Assembly: GCA_963921425.1 (NCBI GenBank)
Contig: OY992837.1
Coordinates: 5,553,896 to 5,617,895, forward strand
Source: Dryas octopetala
Lineage: Eukaryota; Streptophyta; Magnoliopsida; Rosales; Rosaceae
Direction: 5' to 3'
DNA: 64,000 nt
Part shown: positions 24,017 through 33,773 of the stretch, one piece after another
How positions within the stretch are numbered: position 1 is the first letter of the stretch
How the letters are laid out: the number at the start of each line of letters is the position of its first letter
Made by a program: the position numbers and the translations under genes
The notes under the pieces: model-generated
Seen by the model: only the letters and a program-made list of their open reading frames with translations
The model's database searches: none
Told to the model about the DNA's origin: nothing

Positions 24017-25249
24017 GGTAGAACCAAGGATGAAAATATCGGCAAAATCGCTGAAATATCGAGTGAAATATCATAAAATCGAACTGCCGATATTTATATT
24101 ATTGGTAAGAAATATCTTCGATATATCGGCAATATCATTCAATTTTGGTAAATTTCAGCAGATTAAGAGGGAAAAGTGACACGATCAGCGTATGCATTTC
24201 TACAAACGGCAAGATCTAGGTTGGGTTTTAGGCGTAAGCCTCGTGGGTTGGGTCTCAGGCATAAGCCTCGCGACAGAGACAAGACGACGTCGTCTTCTCT
24301 CTTTGTTGTTTCCTTCTTTCAATAAAAGAAGTTTTGATGGGCTGTATAGTTTAGAAAAAACGCACAGCTTAACTCTATCTTTATAAAGTAGCCACATTGG
24401 CAATCTCCTATACTTATCTTTAGAGGTGTACAATGGGCCGGCCCGGCCCATTTAAAGTCGGTCCATTTGTGCTTTGTGCTATGGTTGGGCCGGCCTAATT
24501 ATTTTAAACCTTAAGCCTAGTCCGGTCCATGACCCACCCAATAACGAGTTGTGCCGGGCCGGGCCGGTCCGATTAATTATTTTAAGTTTCTATTATTATT
24601 TAATAAATCAAATAATTTTTTATGTCATTTCATTTTCTATCAAATTTTTGAATTTTCTACTTTTTCATTCTATTTTCTATCCAATTTCACCACCAAAATC
24701 AAAATTAAAAATTGAAACAAAGCTAATAGTAAATTAAAATTTTTTTTAAAAAAAAATACTAGTATAAACGGGCCAGCTCAACACAAAACGGGCTCGGCCC
24801 GGCCCGGCCCAATGTGATAGAAAACATTGGCCCAGCTCAGCCCATATGTATGGGCAGGGCTCAACCCGGCCCACTTATTAACGGCCCAGCCCGGCCCATT
24901 GTACACCTCTACTTATCTTCTATATATCTTTATTGTTGCACCATATTTAGTTTGAAACAAATAAAATTTCTAAATAGATATAAAAACTTGATAGTCAAAA
25001 AACTATCAATATTAAATAAAATAAAACTTCCAATACAATAATATTAAATAAATTAGGATTTTTAATGTCAAAAGACTTATAATAGTGTACAAGATATATA
25101 GATAGGGTATTCTATGCCATATATATAATTTTATTAGTAAATTTTATGTTTTTATTGATTTAAATTGATATTTTTTTATATTGATATACATCGATATTTT
25201 TCGATATCCGTAAATTTAAGGACATATATTTTCAACCTTAGTTAGAACT
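24017..25249. mobile_element. Non-autonomous DNA transposon (probable Mutator type)
   Basis: The parallel site near 28165-28180 lacks this ~1.2-kb block. Its ends are inverted (AAGGATGAAAATAT at the left, AAGGTTGAAAATAT on the opposite strand at the right). It is bordered by ggtagaacc and gttagaact, a degenerate 9-bp duplication of the empty-site sequence. Nine-base duplications are the Mutator hallmark. Near both ends the sequence is full of ATATCG motifs in both orientations. It encodes no protein. A second element is nested inside it. Confidence 0.6.
24421..24911. mobile_element. hAT-type MITE nested in the larger element
   Basis: A 491-bp element with inverted ends TAGAGGTGTACAATGGGCCG at each side. 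It is flanked by a perfect 8-bp target duplication CTTATCTT (24413-24420 and 24912-24919). Eight-base duplications and TAGRGGTG ends are typical of hAT elements. The ends are GGCC/GGCCC-rich while the middle is AT-rich. No transposase frame is present. Confidence 0.88.
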
Positions 25250-25419
25250 AAGACAAAAAAACTGCATGTACATCATCAGTCAATTGTAAAATATTATACA
25301 ATGCAGTTCAAGTAAACTTTTAGAGAAGCAACAATAGGGCTAATAGCTAAAACCAAACCAAGAGAGGACATCTACTACTTAAATCAATTGTAGCTACTTC
25401 TTGTTTGGAGAATGAACCT

Positions 25420-26008
25420 AAGATTCATCTTCACATTCTAGCAGGATTGTTACTACTGAATCAATTGTTGGCCTTTTGCTCCTGCCTTCCTCCACACAAG
25501 AAATGTCAATCTCAACCCTCTTTGGTGCTTGATTCCGAAGGAAATTAGAGCATTTAATCCAAAAAATTGGTAATAAGAAGAGTAACTCAAGACAAAGCCT
25601 CACACACTTTCAATTTACAAATTACGATTTCTCTCAACCTGCTGAACTGCCCTTCCAATCTTGGATCCAACATATCCTCTATCCATTGATCTTCCCCACT
25701 TTGAAGTTTCCTTTTTGCTACCCTCACACACCTGGTCAGCTCTGCTTCTTACTCCTCACTATCCTCCACTGCCCAATTCGAAAGCCGAATCCTTTCACTG
25801 TCTCCAGAATCACCACTCCATAACTATAAACATCCACTTTTCCAGTGATTGAAGGTTCAAAGCTCACTCTGGGCTCATATGCCCTTTTGTTCAACAAATT
25901 TGGGAGAACATTGAACTGAGTTAAGCTTTGCAATCCCGGTAACTGTGCTTGACTCCAAGCCAATGTTGCTGCAAAAAGAAAAAGAATGAGAAATCCATGA
26001 ATTTCCAT
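25420..26008 (-). pseudogene. Chimeric S-domain receptor kinase pseudogene
   Basis: The 5' end (26008 downward) encodes a kinase A-like signal peptide, MEIHGFLILFLFAATLAWSQ, then the first residues of the mature protein. At about 25915-25920 it jumps straight to the late kinase domain of the B type (ITGKVDVYSYGVVILE), losing the lectin, EGF, PAN, membrane and catalytic regions. A one-base deletion relative to gene B at about 25787 shifts the frame, and ~100 bp of foreign sequence interrupts it at about 25540-25643, before RSKRPTIDSVVTILLECEDE. It cannot make a functional receptor. Confidence 0.88.
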
Positions 26009-27320
26009 GGTGGGTTTTGAAAGATGCTTTAGGTCTGAAGATGGCCTTGGGCCAATCTGGACTATAAGGTTGTCTTCATGCCAGGGAAATGAAATTATTC
26101 AGATTCTTCTTCAATGTTTTTGTTTGACTATTACACAGAATCTTCCTCAAATAGGCAAGTCAAAATTTTAACATTTTAGATTAAACATCTTGGACCTAGA
26201 CCAAACTAGGATTTTTCTTCTTTTTAAAATGCCTTAATATTTTTATTTCCATGGATAATTACAAATCTTTGAGATTCAATGACTCAGTAGTCACAACTGC
26301 CGCTAAACATTAAACATGCTTTGAAAATGGAAACATAAAAATTAAAAAATGTGAGGGAAGCAATAGTATCCCCATTTTCATTCCTTCCATATTTTTAATA
26401 AGAATTTAGGACCCGTGTCGATTGGTTTTGAAGACCTGATCTAATTAATTTATAGGTTGTCATTCTCAACCCAGTTTCTTTTTCAATCTGGAGGAAGGTG
26501 CGCAAGTTGTATATCTAATGATTTCAAGTCAATTTAATCAACTTATAAACTGCAACTTGAACACTTGATGTTTGGACAGTAAGAAAATGTACAAAACATG
26601 CATGCACAAATCACACATGTAACTGACTTTTTAGACAAAAGAATTACAGATGCAGTCCAAGTTCAATTTTGCCACTTTATCGGTCTTTATGATCGTTATT
26701 CTAAGCAGGGGATTAACATCTTAATCCCCCTACTTAGAACCCAAATTAGAAGCTAACCACAACCGCCGGTCAAACCACTTGACCTTTTAAAACCAACCAC
26801 CTAAATTAAGATTTCTAAACAAGAATCCAGATTTCAGAGTGTATCAAACTTTAAAATAACAAAACGATGAGCAAAGGGCTTACAGTGGGTGTCGCGACAG
26901 AGGCCTGTGAAACTCGAGTTTGGGTTGTGGGTGGTCAAATCCAACAATTTGCTTTTGGCTTGGGTTTAGGACTGAGTCAAAACCCATTGGTCAAAATGGG
27001 AAGAAAAAGGAACGAAAATAAGGTGAAAATGGCCGAGAGAGAGAGAGAGAGAGAGAGACTGAAAGAGGGTGAGCGACAAGAGAGAGAGGGAGGAGGGGTG
27101 TTCATCATTCGGAAAGTCGGAAACTTTGAAAAATAACCAGGTTTTTTTTGTTGGTACTAAAAAGTAATCAGTTTTTCGCGGTTCGTCGAATGAAGATGTT
27201 GTGCGCAGTGTGAGTCTGTGAGGCCCAAGTCTATCCTAGTCTTTGGTTATTGGGCCTTGGGCCTCCACAATATCCAAAAATATGTTAGTCCTCAAAAATT
27301 TTCTTTGGCAATGGAGGTTT
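26009..27320. repeat. Shared 5' flank, duplication copy 2
   Basis: Counterpart of 21918-23168, covering the pseudogene promoter and ending gggccttgggcc..gttagtcctc. It contains a GA microsatellite (27038-27057). The open frame at 26867-27136 is low-complexity and has no counterpart in the other copy, so it was not called. Confidence 0.7.
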
Positions 27321-27324
27321 TTTT

Positions 27325-27720
27325 TAGGATTTTTAAAATTTTAGTACTTGAAACTTGGCCCTTATTCCAATCAAGTATCCAAATTATTATTTGCTTCAAT
27401 TTCATACTTGAAGGTTTTATTTGTCCCAGTTTTTTTATATAATGTGACTTATGTCAAATACTGTTAACATATGATGTCAAAATCAAATATATTATAGTCA
27501 ATTCAGGTTTGTGAATGGAATAAATAGACCTTTATTTAGACTAAAGTAACCGTACTTTCATATATCGTTCTGTTAGTATTATTTGACGGAAGTAACAGTA
27601 CATATCAAATTGGAACAAAAAAAATAAATAATTTAGATATGAAATTAGGACAAATCATAGTTTGAGTATTCATTTGAGACAATGACTAAAGTTTAGATAC
27701 CAAAATAAAAAAACTATATT
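27325..27720. mobile_element. Degenerate MITE-like inverted repeat
   Basis: The left part (atttcatacttgaaggttttatttgtcc) and right part (ggacaaatcatagtttgag, gatatgaaattagg) are imperfect inverted copies over about 100 bases. It occupies the site that holds different inserts in the parallel duplicate at 23.2-23.9 kb. Target duplication not resolved. Confidence 0.4.
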
Positions 27721-28314
27721 TTTTATTGTGTGTGTCTCATCTCACACATTAGGGAGATTTAAATTAAAAACCTGATTATTACAACTTTTTTTTTTGGCCA
27801 TGCTGGTTATTACAACTTTAATTGATAAAAATCTTACCCTAGCACAAAGATAAAGATATGAACATGATGCAATGCAGTGATAGATTGTTATCTGATGTAA
27901 TCAAATCTCAAAATACTTTGAAACTGAACAAACACATACAGATGAAATTGACAAAAAAAGAACACTAGCAGTCTAGCAGTAAGGGACCATAGAGATTTTA
28001 ATGGCTTTCTTTAGGCAAGCATCTTCTCCCATATCTGTTTTTTTTTTTTTTCCCTTCATTGTAGGACTATTTAATTTGAATCAAATCATGGCCTGTTACT
28101 TTAACCAAACCATGGCATGTTAAACTTAAACCTGCTGTGGGTGCTCATGTCAAAAAAAGAGTGGAATCTTGGTACAACTAAGACAGAAAACAATTGCATG
28201 TACATATCATCAGTCAATTGTAAATATTACACAATGCAGTAAACTTGTAGAATAAGCAACAGTAGAGCTAATAGCTACAACCAAACCAAGAAAGGACATC
28301 TAGCAGCTAAAAGC
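27721..28314. repeat. 3' flank of kinase B, shared with copy at 23.9 and 25.25 kb
   Basis: 27721-28170 matches 23872-24016. 28170-28310 matches 25246-25420 (catcagtcaattgtaaa.tattacacaatgcag and gagctaatagct.caaccaaaccaag). The split match is explained by the transposon at 24017-25249. Confidence 0.7.
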
Positions 28315-30780
28315 CTAAAACGCAGTTAGTTCTTGTTCGGACTTTGGAGGATGAAAATAAGATATTAATTCATCTTCACATTCTAGCAGGATTGTTACTA
28401 CTGAATCCATTGTTGGTCTTTTGCTACTGTCTTTCTCCACACAAGCAATACCAATCTCAACCATCTTTGCTGCTTGGTTCCTATTGAACTGCCCTTCCAA
28501 TCTTGGATCCAACATATCCTCTATCCATTGATCTCCCCCACATTGAATTTTATTTTTTGCTACACTCACAAACCTGGTCAGCTCTGCTTCTTGCTCCCCA
28601 CTATCCTCCACTGCCCAATTCGAAAGCCGAATGCCCTTCACTATCTCCAGAATCACCACTCCATAACTATAAACATCCACTTTCCCAGTGATTGGAAGGT
28701 TCAAAGCCCACTCTGGGGCCATATACCCTTTTGTTCCTCGAATTTGGGAGAAATTTGAACTGAGGCTGCCTCTCTGAGTTAACTTAGCTAGCCCAAAATC
28801 TGCAATCTTGGGCTCAAAATTACTGTCTAGGAGTATATTTTCAGGCTTCACATCACAATGGATAACCCATTCCAGACACTCATGGTGAAGATAGGCTAGA
28901 CCCTTTGCTACTCCTATTGCAACTTTAAACCTCTCTTTCCATCCAAGAAAATTTGGGGGGAACAGGTGCTTGTCCAATGACCCATTTTTAACATACTCAG
29001 AGACCAAGAGTCTGTGTTTATCTTCTGAACAGAATCCCCATATTCTCACTAGGTTCATGTGATTGATTTTTCCAATTGTGCTCACTTCTGCCCAAAATAC
29101 ATCTTCCCCTTGATATATATCTGCCAGTTTCTTGACAGCTATCACTCTTTCATCTCCCAGAACACCCTGATAAACAACACCAGAAGCCCCTCTTCCCAGC
29201 TCTTCCTTGAAGTTTTTGGTTGCCTTCTTGAGCTCAGCATAGCGAAACATTCTAAATTGATTTGAAATTACTCGATATCCATCGTCCATGGGAGCTGCTG
29301 CACCATGTCTTCTGAAAAGCAACCACCAACCTGAAACTACGAAAAGAATTTCAACTGCCCCAACTGCAGAAGCAAACCAATACAGATATACCCATCTTAA
29401 CCTTTTACTGGTATTGTCATACATTGAAGGAGAACCTATTACAACCTTGGCCACATCATCCCTGCATGTATTAGAGGCATTGAGATTGGTGGTGGGTAGT
29501 GATGTATCCACACTCAGAGGATATCTTAAGTATATACTGCCTGGGAAATTTGGAGACCTGTACCCATTGAAAAGAGCACTTTTTGTGAAACATCTGGCTT
29601 CTGATAGCCTATAGCTAAATGCTTCACAACGGCAATCCTCCAAGCAGAGTTTTGTGCAATTGTCAAATGAAATGCGTTCACTATAATTGAGATCAAATCC
29701 ATAGAAATCTACTTGTGGAATCTGCAAGAATTTCACCTGCTGCAGGGACTGTGAGCATGTGTGCTTGAACTTTGGATTGCAACCCTTGTTCCAGTTACTT
29801 ATGTCAGCTACCTCATAGCCAGGAGGGCATGAGCACTTGGGCTGTGGTGTATAAATACAAATCCCATTTCTCCCACAAATCCCATGCACCTTACAAGGTT
29901 CTATGAGAGCTTCCCAGGTGATCTCCCACGATCCTTCCAAACTGTTGAGACTATAAAGCCTTAGATTTCCATCATAATCCATTGTCAACCGCCTTTTCAC
30001 CCCCACACCCATGTCAGAAGCACTGAATTGCAATTCATCACTGGACAAAAAACTCCCCATGTCATCTAAAACAGCAATTCTGCTACTGTTGTAGTTTGTT
30101 CTACCATTCTGAAATACAGTGTTATCAGGATTAGGCCAATACACGCTTGAAATGTCAGGACCATCATACATCATCCTCAAAACATTATCATTATCAAAAT
30201 AGAAACTAAAATAGCCAGTACCAAAAGTCCCTCTTCCCAAAGTAGATATCAGCTTCTTGTTCTTTGTAAAGGGTTGGTTTGGGAGAAGAGTGTCAGTGGG
30301 AAAATCAAAGCTTTGCCATAGAATTTTACCATTTGGGCCCTTCAAAACAAGGTTGCCAGAATCCAAAAGCTCTGCCCTTTCAGCACCCGTACTGGTAGAG
30401 TTGGTGCTGCTCTTCCAGACAGCTGTGCCATCCACATCGGTCAAGACCATGGACCCATCTCGACCCAGTGAAACTCTGGAGCCAAGGGCATTGACGGGTC
30501 TGTCTCTGTTGGCCATCCAAACAACGGTTCGGTTTGTGGAATTCGTGAACCATATTGAGAACCAGTAGGCATTTGTGCCCACACTATAGAACCCACAAGT
30601 GAAAGTCTTATCTGGGGAGGTGAGGAAGTCTGAGTCATCTTCCACTGAGAGAGAAGAGCCTCTTCCCAAACTATTCTGGGTTTTTGCGGTTGCAGAACAG
30701 TAGAGAAATATAGTGATGACTGAGAAAATAAGAAAACAAGGAACATTTGGAGTAGAAAAAGTTTGGTGTTGGTAACTCAT
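28315..30780 (-). CDS. G-type lectin S-receptor-like Ser/Thr kinase B (ZmPK1-like)
   Basis: An intact intronless gene of 821 residues when started at MSYQHQT. An upstream in-frame extension runs through the likely TATA box and was excluded. Order: signal peptide (about 1-32), bulb-lectin domain (45-160), S-locus region (205-290), EGF-like cluster CKVHGICGRNGIC..CSCPPGY, PAN region (355-420), membrane helix (about 463-489), kinase domain. Landmarks: GRGASG (529-534), Lys550, HCDVKPEN (641-648), DFG (661-663), APE (688-690). Like kinase A it is non-RD (HCD). A and B differ throughout, so the duplication is old, although flanking blocks are still alignable. The C-terminal sequence is the source-type for the pseudogene at 25.4-26.0 kb. 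Confidence 0.93.
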   Translation of the reverse strand: MSYQHQTFSTPNVPCFLIFSVITIFLYCSATAKTQNSLGRGSSLSVEDDSDFLTSPDKTFTCGFYSVGTNAYWFSIWFTNSTNRTVVWMANRDRPVNALGSRVSLGRDGSMVLTDVDGTAVWKSSTNSTSTGAERAELLDSGNLVLKGPNGKILWQSFDFPTDTLLPNQPFTKNKKLISTLGRGTFGTGYFSFYFDNDNVLRMMYDGPDISSVYWPNPDNTVFQNGRTNYNSSRIAVLDDMGSFLSSDELQFSASDMGVGVKRRLTMDYDGNLRLYSLNSLEGSWEITWEALIEPCKVHGICGRNGICIYTPQPKCSCPPGYEVADISNWNKGCNPKFKHTCSQSLQQVKFLQIPQVDFYGFDLNYSERISFDNCTKLCLEDCRCEAFSYRLSEARCFTKSALFNGYRSPNFPGSIYLRYPLSVDTSLPTTNLNASNTCRDDVAKVVIGSPSMYDNTSKRLRWVYLYWFASAVGAVEILFVVSGWWLLFRRHGAAAPMDDGYRVISNQFRMFRYAELKKATKNFKEELGRGASGVVYQGVLGDERVIAVKKLADIYQGEDVFWAEVSTIGKINHMNLVRIWGFCSEDKHRLLVSEYVKNGSLDKHLFPPNFLGWKERFKVAIGVAKGLAYLHHECLEWVIHCDVKPENILLDSNFEPKIADFGLAKLTQRGSLSSNFSQIRGTKGYMAPEWALNLPITGKVDVYSYGVVILEIVKGIRLSNWAVEDSGEQEAELTRFVSVAKNKIQCGGDQWIEDMLDPRLEGQFNRNQAAKMVEIGIACVEKDSSKRPTMDSVVTILLECEDELISYFHPPKSEQELTAF

Positions 30781-30842
30781 TTTTGAGGTTTGGTTCAGAA
30801 GTCTTATTATATTTCTGAAGAACAAACATAGGGACCTCTGCA

Positions 30843-30850
30843 TATATATA
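30843..30850 (-). promoter_or_regulatory. Putative TATA box of kinase B
   Basis: TATATATA on the minus strand lies about 65 bases before the ATG at 30780. This favours that start, with transcription beginning near 30815. Confidence 0.45.
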
Positions 30851-30901
30851 AACTGAGAAGAACTTACCTGCAACGCAGGTGATCCACCTATTATCCCTAT
30901 T

Positions 30902-30903
<2 letters not shown>

Positions 30904-30950
<47 letters not shown>
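30904..30950. repeat. (CT)n microsatellite
   Basis: More than 20 CT units upstream of the kinase B promoter. Confidence 0.95.
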
Positions 30951-30958
<8 letters not shown>

Positions 30959-31006
30959 GTTTTTTCATGATACCACCTATCCCCTTATTAGGTAAGTTAT
31001 TTTCTT

Positions 31007-31737
31007 GGCATAAATTCAATTTAGACACCTAATTATATATGTTATTTCAACGGGATTCACGAACTTTCAAATATACACATGATTTATTATGTAAATTGAA
31101 AAATAAAATTTCGTCCATCAATTTATTGAGAAATCAGTTGAAACTTCGTTAGCTTGGCTTTTGCTAACAAAGATTAATTGACGACGTGGCACCAACTCAG
31201 CATACATTTCCCACCAAATGAGCAACACATGTCCACTTGACACGGACCCACACACCCATCACTTTTTTCTCGCTCGTCGAACGCTTTCCTGACCATTTAG
31301 TCTCCCAAAAACATCACGTTTTCCCCCAAATTCGAATATAAATCTCTCACTTGTGTTCAACGAGCGAGAAAGAGATGATGAGTTTGTGGACCCGTGTTAG
31401 GGATTAGGTGGACTTGTGTCGCTCATTTGGCGGGAAATGAGTGACACGGGTCCACCTAACCCATGACACGGGCCCACAAACTCTCTCTATTATTATTAAA
31501 TTGTGGGCCCGTGTCGCTCATTTGGCGGGAAATGTTTGCTAAGATAGCGTCACGTCGCCAAGTAATCCCGGTCAGCAAAAACCAAGCTATCATTTAACTG
31601 ATCTCTCAACGAATCAATGGACAGAAATTCATTTTTCAATTTAAATAATAGATTGGGTGTATATTTGAAATATTTTAAAGTTCATAGGCCTCGTTGAAAT
31701 AGCTTATATAGTTATGTGTTTAAATTCAATTTATACA
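31007..31737. mobile_element. Mutator-type MITE, 731 bp
   Basis: Long inverted arms (about 170 bp each) begin ATAAATTCAATTTAGACACC at the left and TATAAATTGAATTTAAACAC inward from the right. Both contain tgaaaaatraaattt and agcttggyttttgct in matching order. A perfect 9-bp direct repeat TATTTTCTT flanks it (30998-31006 and 31738-31746). The centre holds several copies of a gacacgggtccac / tcatttggcgggaaatg module. No coding frame. Confidence 0.85.
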
Positions 31738-31849
31738 TATTTTCTTTTATAGCCTTGGGCATGGATTGTATGTGTTAATTAGCTTTTTTACTGTTTTTTT
31801 TTTTGGTATTTTATTATTAATTTTATAATTTCTTATAATTATCTTATAT

Positions 31850-32020
31850 TTTTATATTTTAAGGTAGTGGGTTATTTCTTCAAAAAAAAATATATATATT
31901 TTAATAATTATATTTTTATTTATTAATTTTATTTTATGAGACTGTTTGTTAAATAAAAAGTAATTTAGACAATTTTATTTTTGGTGAAATCTGTAACACC
32001 AAACACTTCTTTTAGATTTA
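31850..32020. repeat. Dispersed repeat, inverted relative to 61.5 kb copies
   Basis: Read on the minus strand, aagtgtttggtgttacagat...tttaacaaacagtctcataaaa matches segments near 61485-61565 and 61790-61860. It is part of an AT-rich dispersed repeat family. Confidence 0.55.
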
Positions 32021-32039
32021 TAATAGTAAAAATATACAA

Positions 32040-33773
32040 CTAACAGGAGGAGAAAAGAAGTCATCGGACAGAATCAGAGATATGAATGCTTATAAATTCT
32101 GTTGTTTGATGAAGAAAATTAATCTAAAGGGTCTAAAGGGTCTAAAGGGTCATGTGCATTTCATATCCTCACACACACTGTTTGGAGTCATCGATATTGC
32201 ACAGATTATATGGATTTTTTTATGATGTGCTAAGGGGGAGGCTTCTTTTAGCCAGAAGGTTCCATATATTATGCGCTGGATATGAAGAAACTGGGATTCT
32301 CAAGGATCTTATATATGGTTTGTGCTACACGTGTAGAGGTCCATATGGTACAGACACGGGGATCACCATTAAATCAACAGATTCAACCAACCATTTTAAT
32401 TAATGAAGTATGGTTTTTTGGATTACGTAATGACTAACACTTCCATGAGGTATGGGGCATGTCTCATTGAAGTCTCTCTTACATAACAGCTTACGAAAGC
32501 CTTAATGCTTATTCGCCTAATCTATCTTTGACTTGCGAGTGCCGGCCTTATCCTGAGTCTCCTGCCATTGATCGTTGAACTACTGCCCACATAGGTTGTG
32601 TAAAGAAATTCATCCAGTGATCCAAGAACTACCAAACAGCCAACTAATAAAGTTTTTTTTTTTTTTTTTTCCATATACTAATAAAGTATTTAAAAGTCTT
32701 AATAAACTCACAAATTTTTCTCTTATAGGATACATAAACTAAACATATAAACTCTTAATGTCCTGATACCACTTCTTTTTGACATTTACATAAACTAAAC
32801 ATAAAAACTCTTAATGTCCTGATACACATCTTTTTGACATTTTTTTAATGCTAACCATGTGTTCCATTCTCATCAAATGGCGTGTGAGAATTGAGCTTTA
32901 ATATATTAAGCATATAAAAGAAGTTTTTGGGTTTACATCCCCTCTCCATTTTAGTTTCGAATTCAATGGTTCCCATCATGACATCAACATTGAATAGTTT
33001 GAACCTGTTTTGGATGCAATGATAGCGTGTAGTGTGGACTTTGAAACACAAATAAAGTCATTTACAACGGGGAAATGTTTTAGTTCTAGAAAGCTTCTAA
33101 AATAAGATTCTATATTCTAGCGCACTCTCCTCGTGTAAAGTATGAACCTCTCTTCCACCACAAAGAAACAAAAAGTTACAATTGTATGGATTTGAGCTCA
33201 GAATCTCCCTATCTAATATATCTTTTTAATCTTTTACCAAAAAAAAAAAAATATTTTTAACCACTATTATTAATTAAATCTTAATCACGATTCCCAAAGT
33301 GGGGATACATTACATGTTAACATGTGAAGAATAACTTACCTGTTTCCCGTCCCTGTATAGGGTTAAGTGTTATCTCAATTAGAGAGTGAAAGAGAGAGTG
33401 AAAGAGAATGAGAGAGATAGAGAGAGAAGGGAGGGGGGGGGGAGGGCGTTGCAGATAAGTCCTTATGATTTTATATTCTAACAAGTAATGAATGAATCGT
33501 GTAAAATAATCACCATGAATTTAATGATCACTGCAATAAACAGATGAGGTCCTCCATAACACATGGAACATGAGATGACAACAATGCACATTTCATCATT
33601 CTTTAAATGACAGAAATGCAATTAATACAAGTTATACACTTATACCTAATTACATACAAGTTCCACCACCTTCCCACATCCTCCAATCAAAGAATAGCTG
33701 TACAAACAAATTATTATACACAGTGTACAATCGGGGCAAGTCATTCAGAAACTGGGCACTCAATTTTGACTTC
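32040..33773. other. Intergenic upstream of ATG1 3' end
   Basis: AT-rich and without recognised genes. It contains a 56-bp direct tandem duplication at 32731-32842 (both copies include aactcttaatgtcctgata) and a GA-rich tract at 33381-33438. The last part is probably the ATG1 3' UTR. Confidence 0.55.

Noticed and set aside
26867-27136. Plus-strand ORF of 89 codons with Glu/Arg run
   Set aside because: It arises from a GA microsatellite in duplicated non-coding flank and is not conserved in the other copy.
30781-30873. N-terminal extension of kinase B
   Set aside because: It would run through the probable TATA box, has no ATG at its end, and would push the signal peptide inward.
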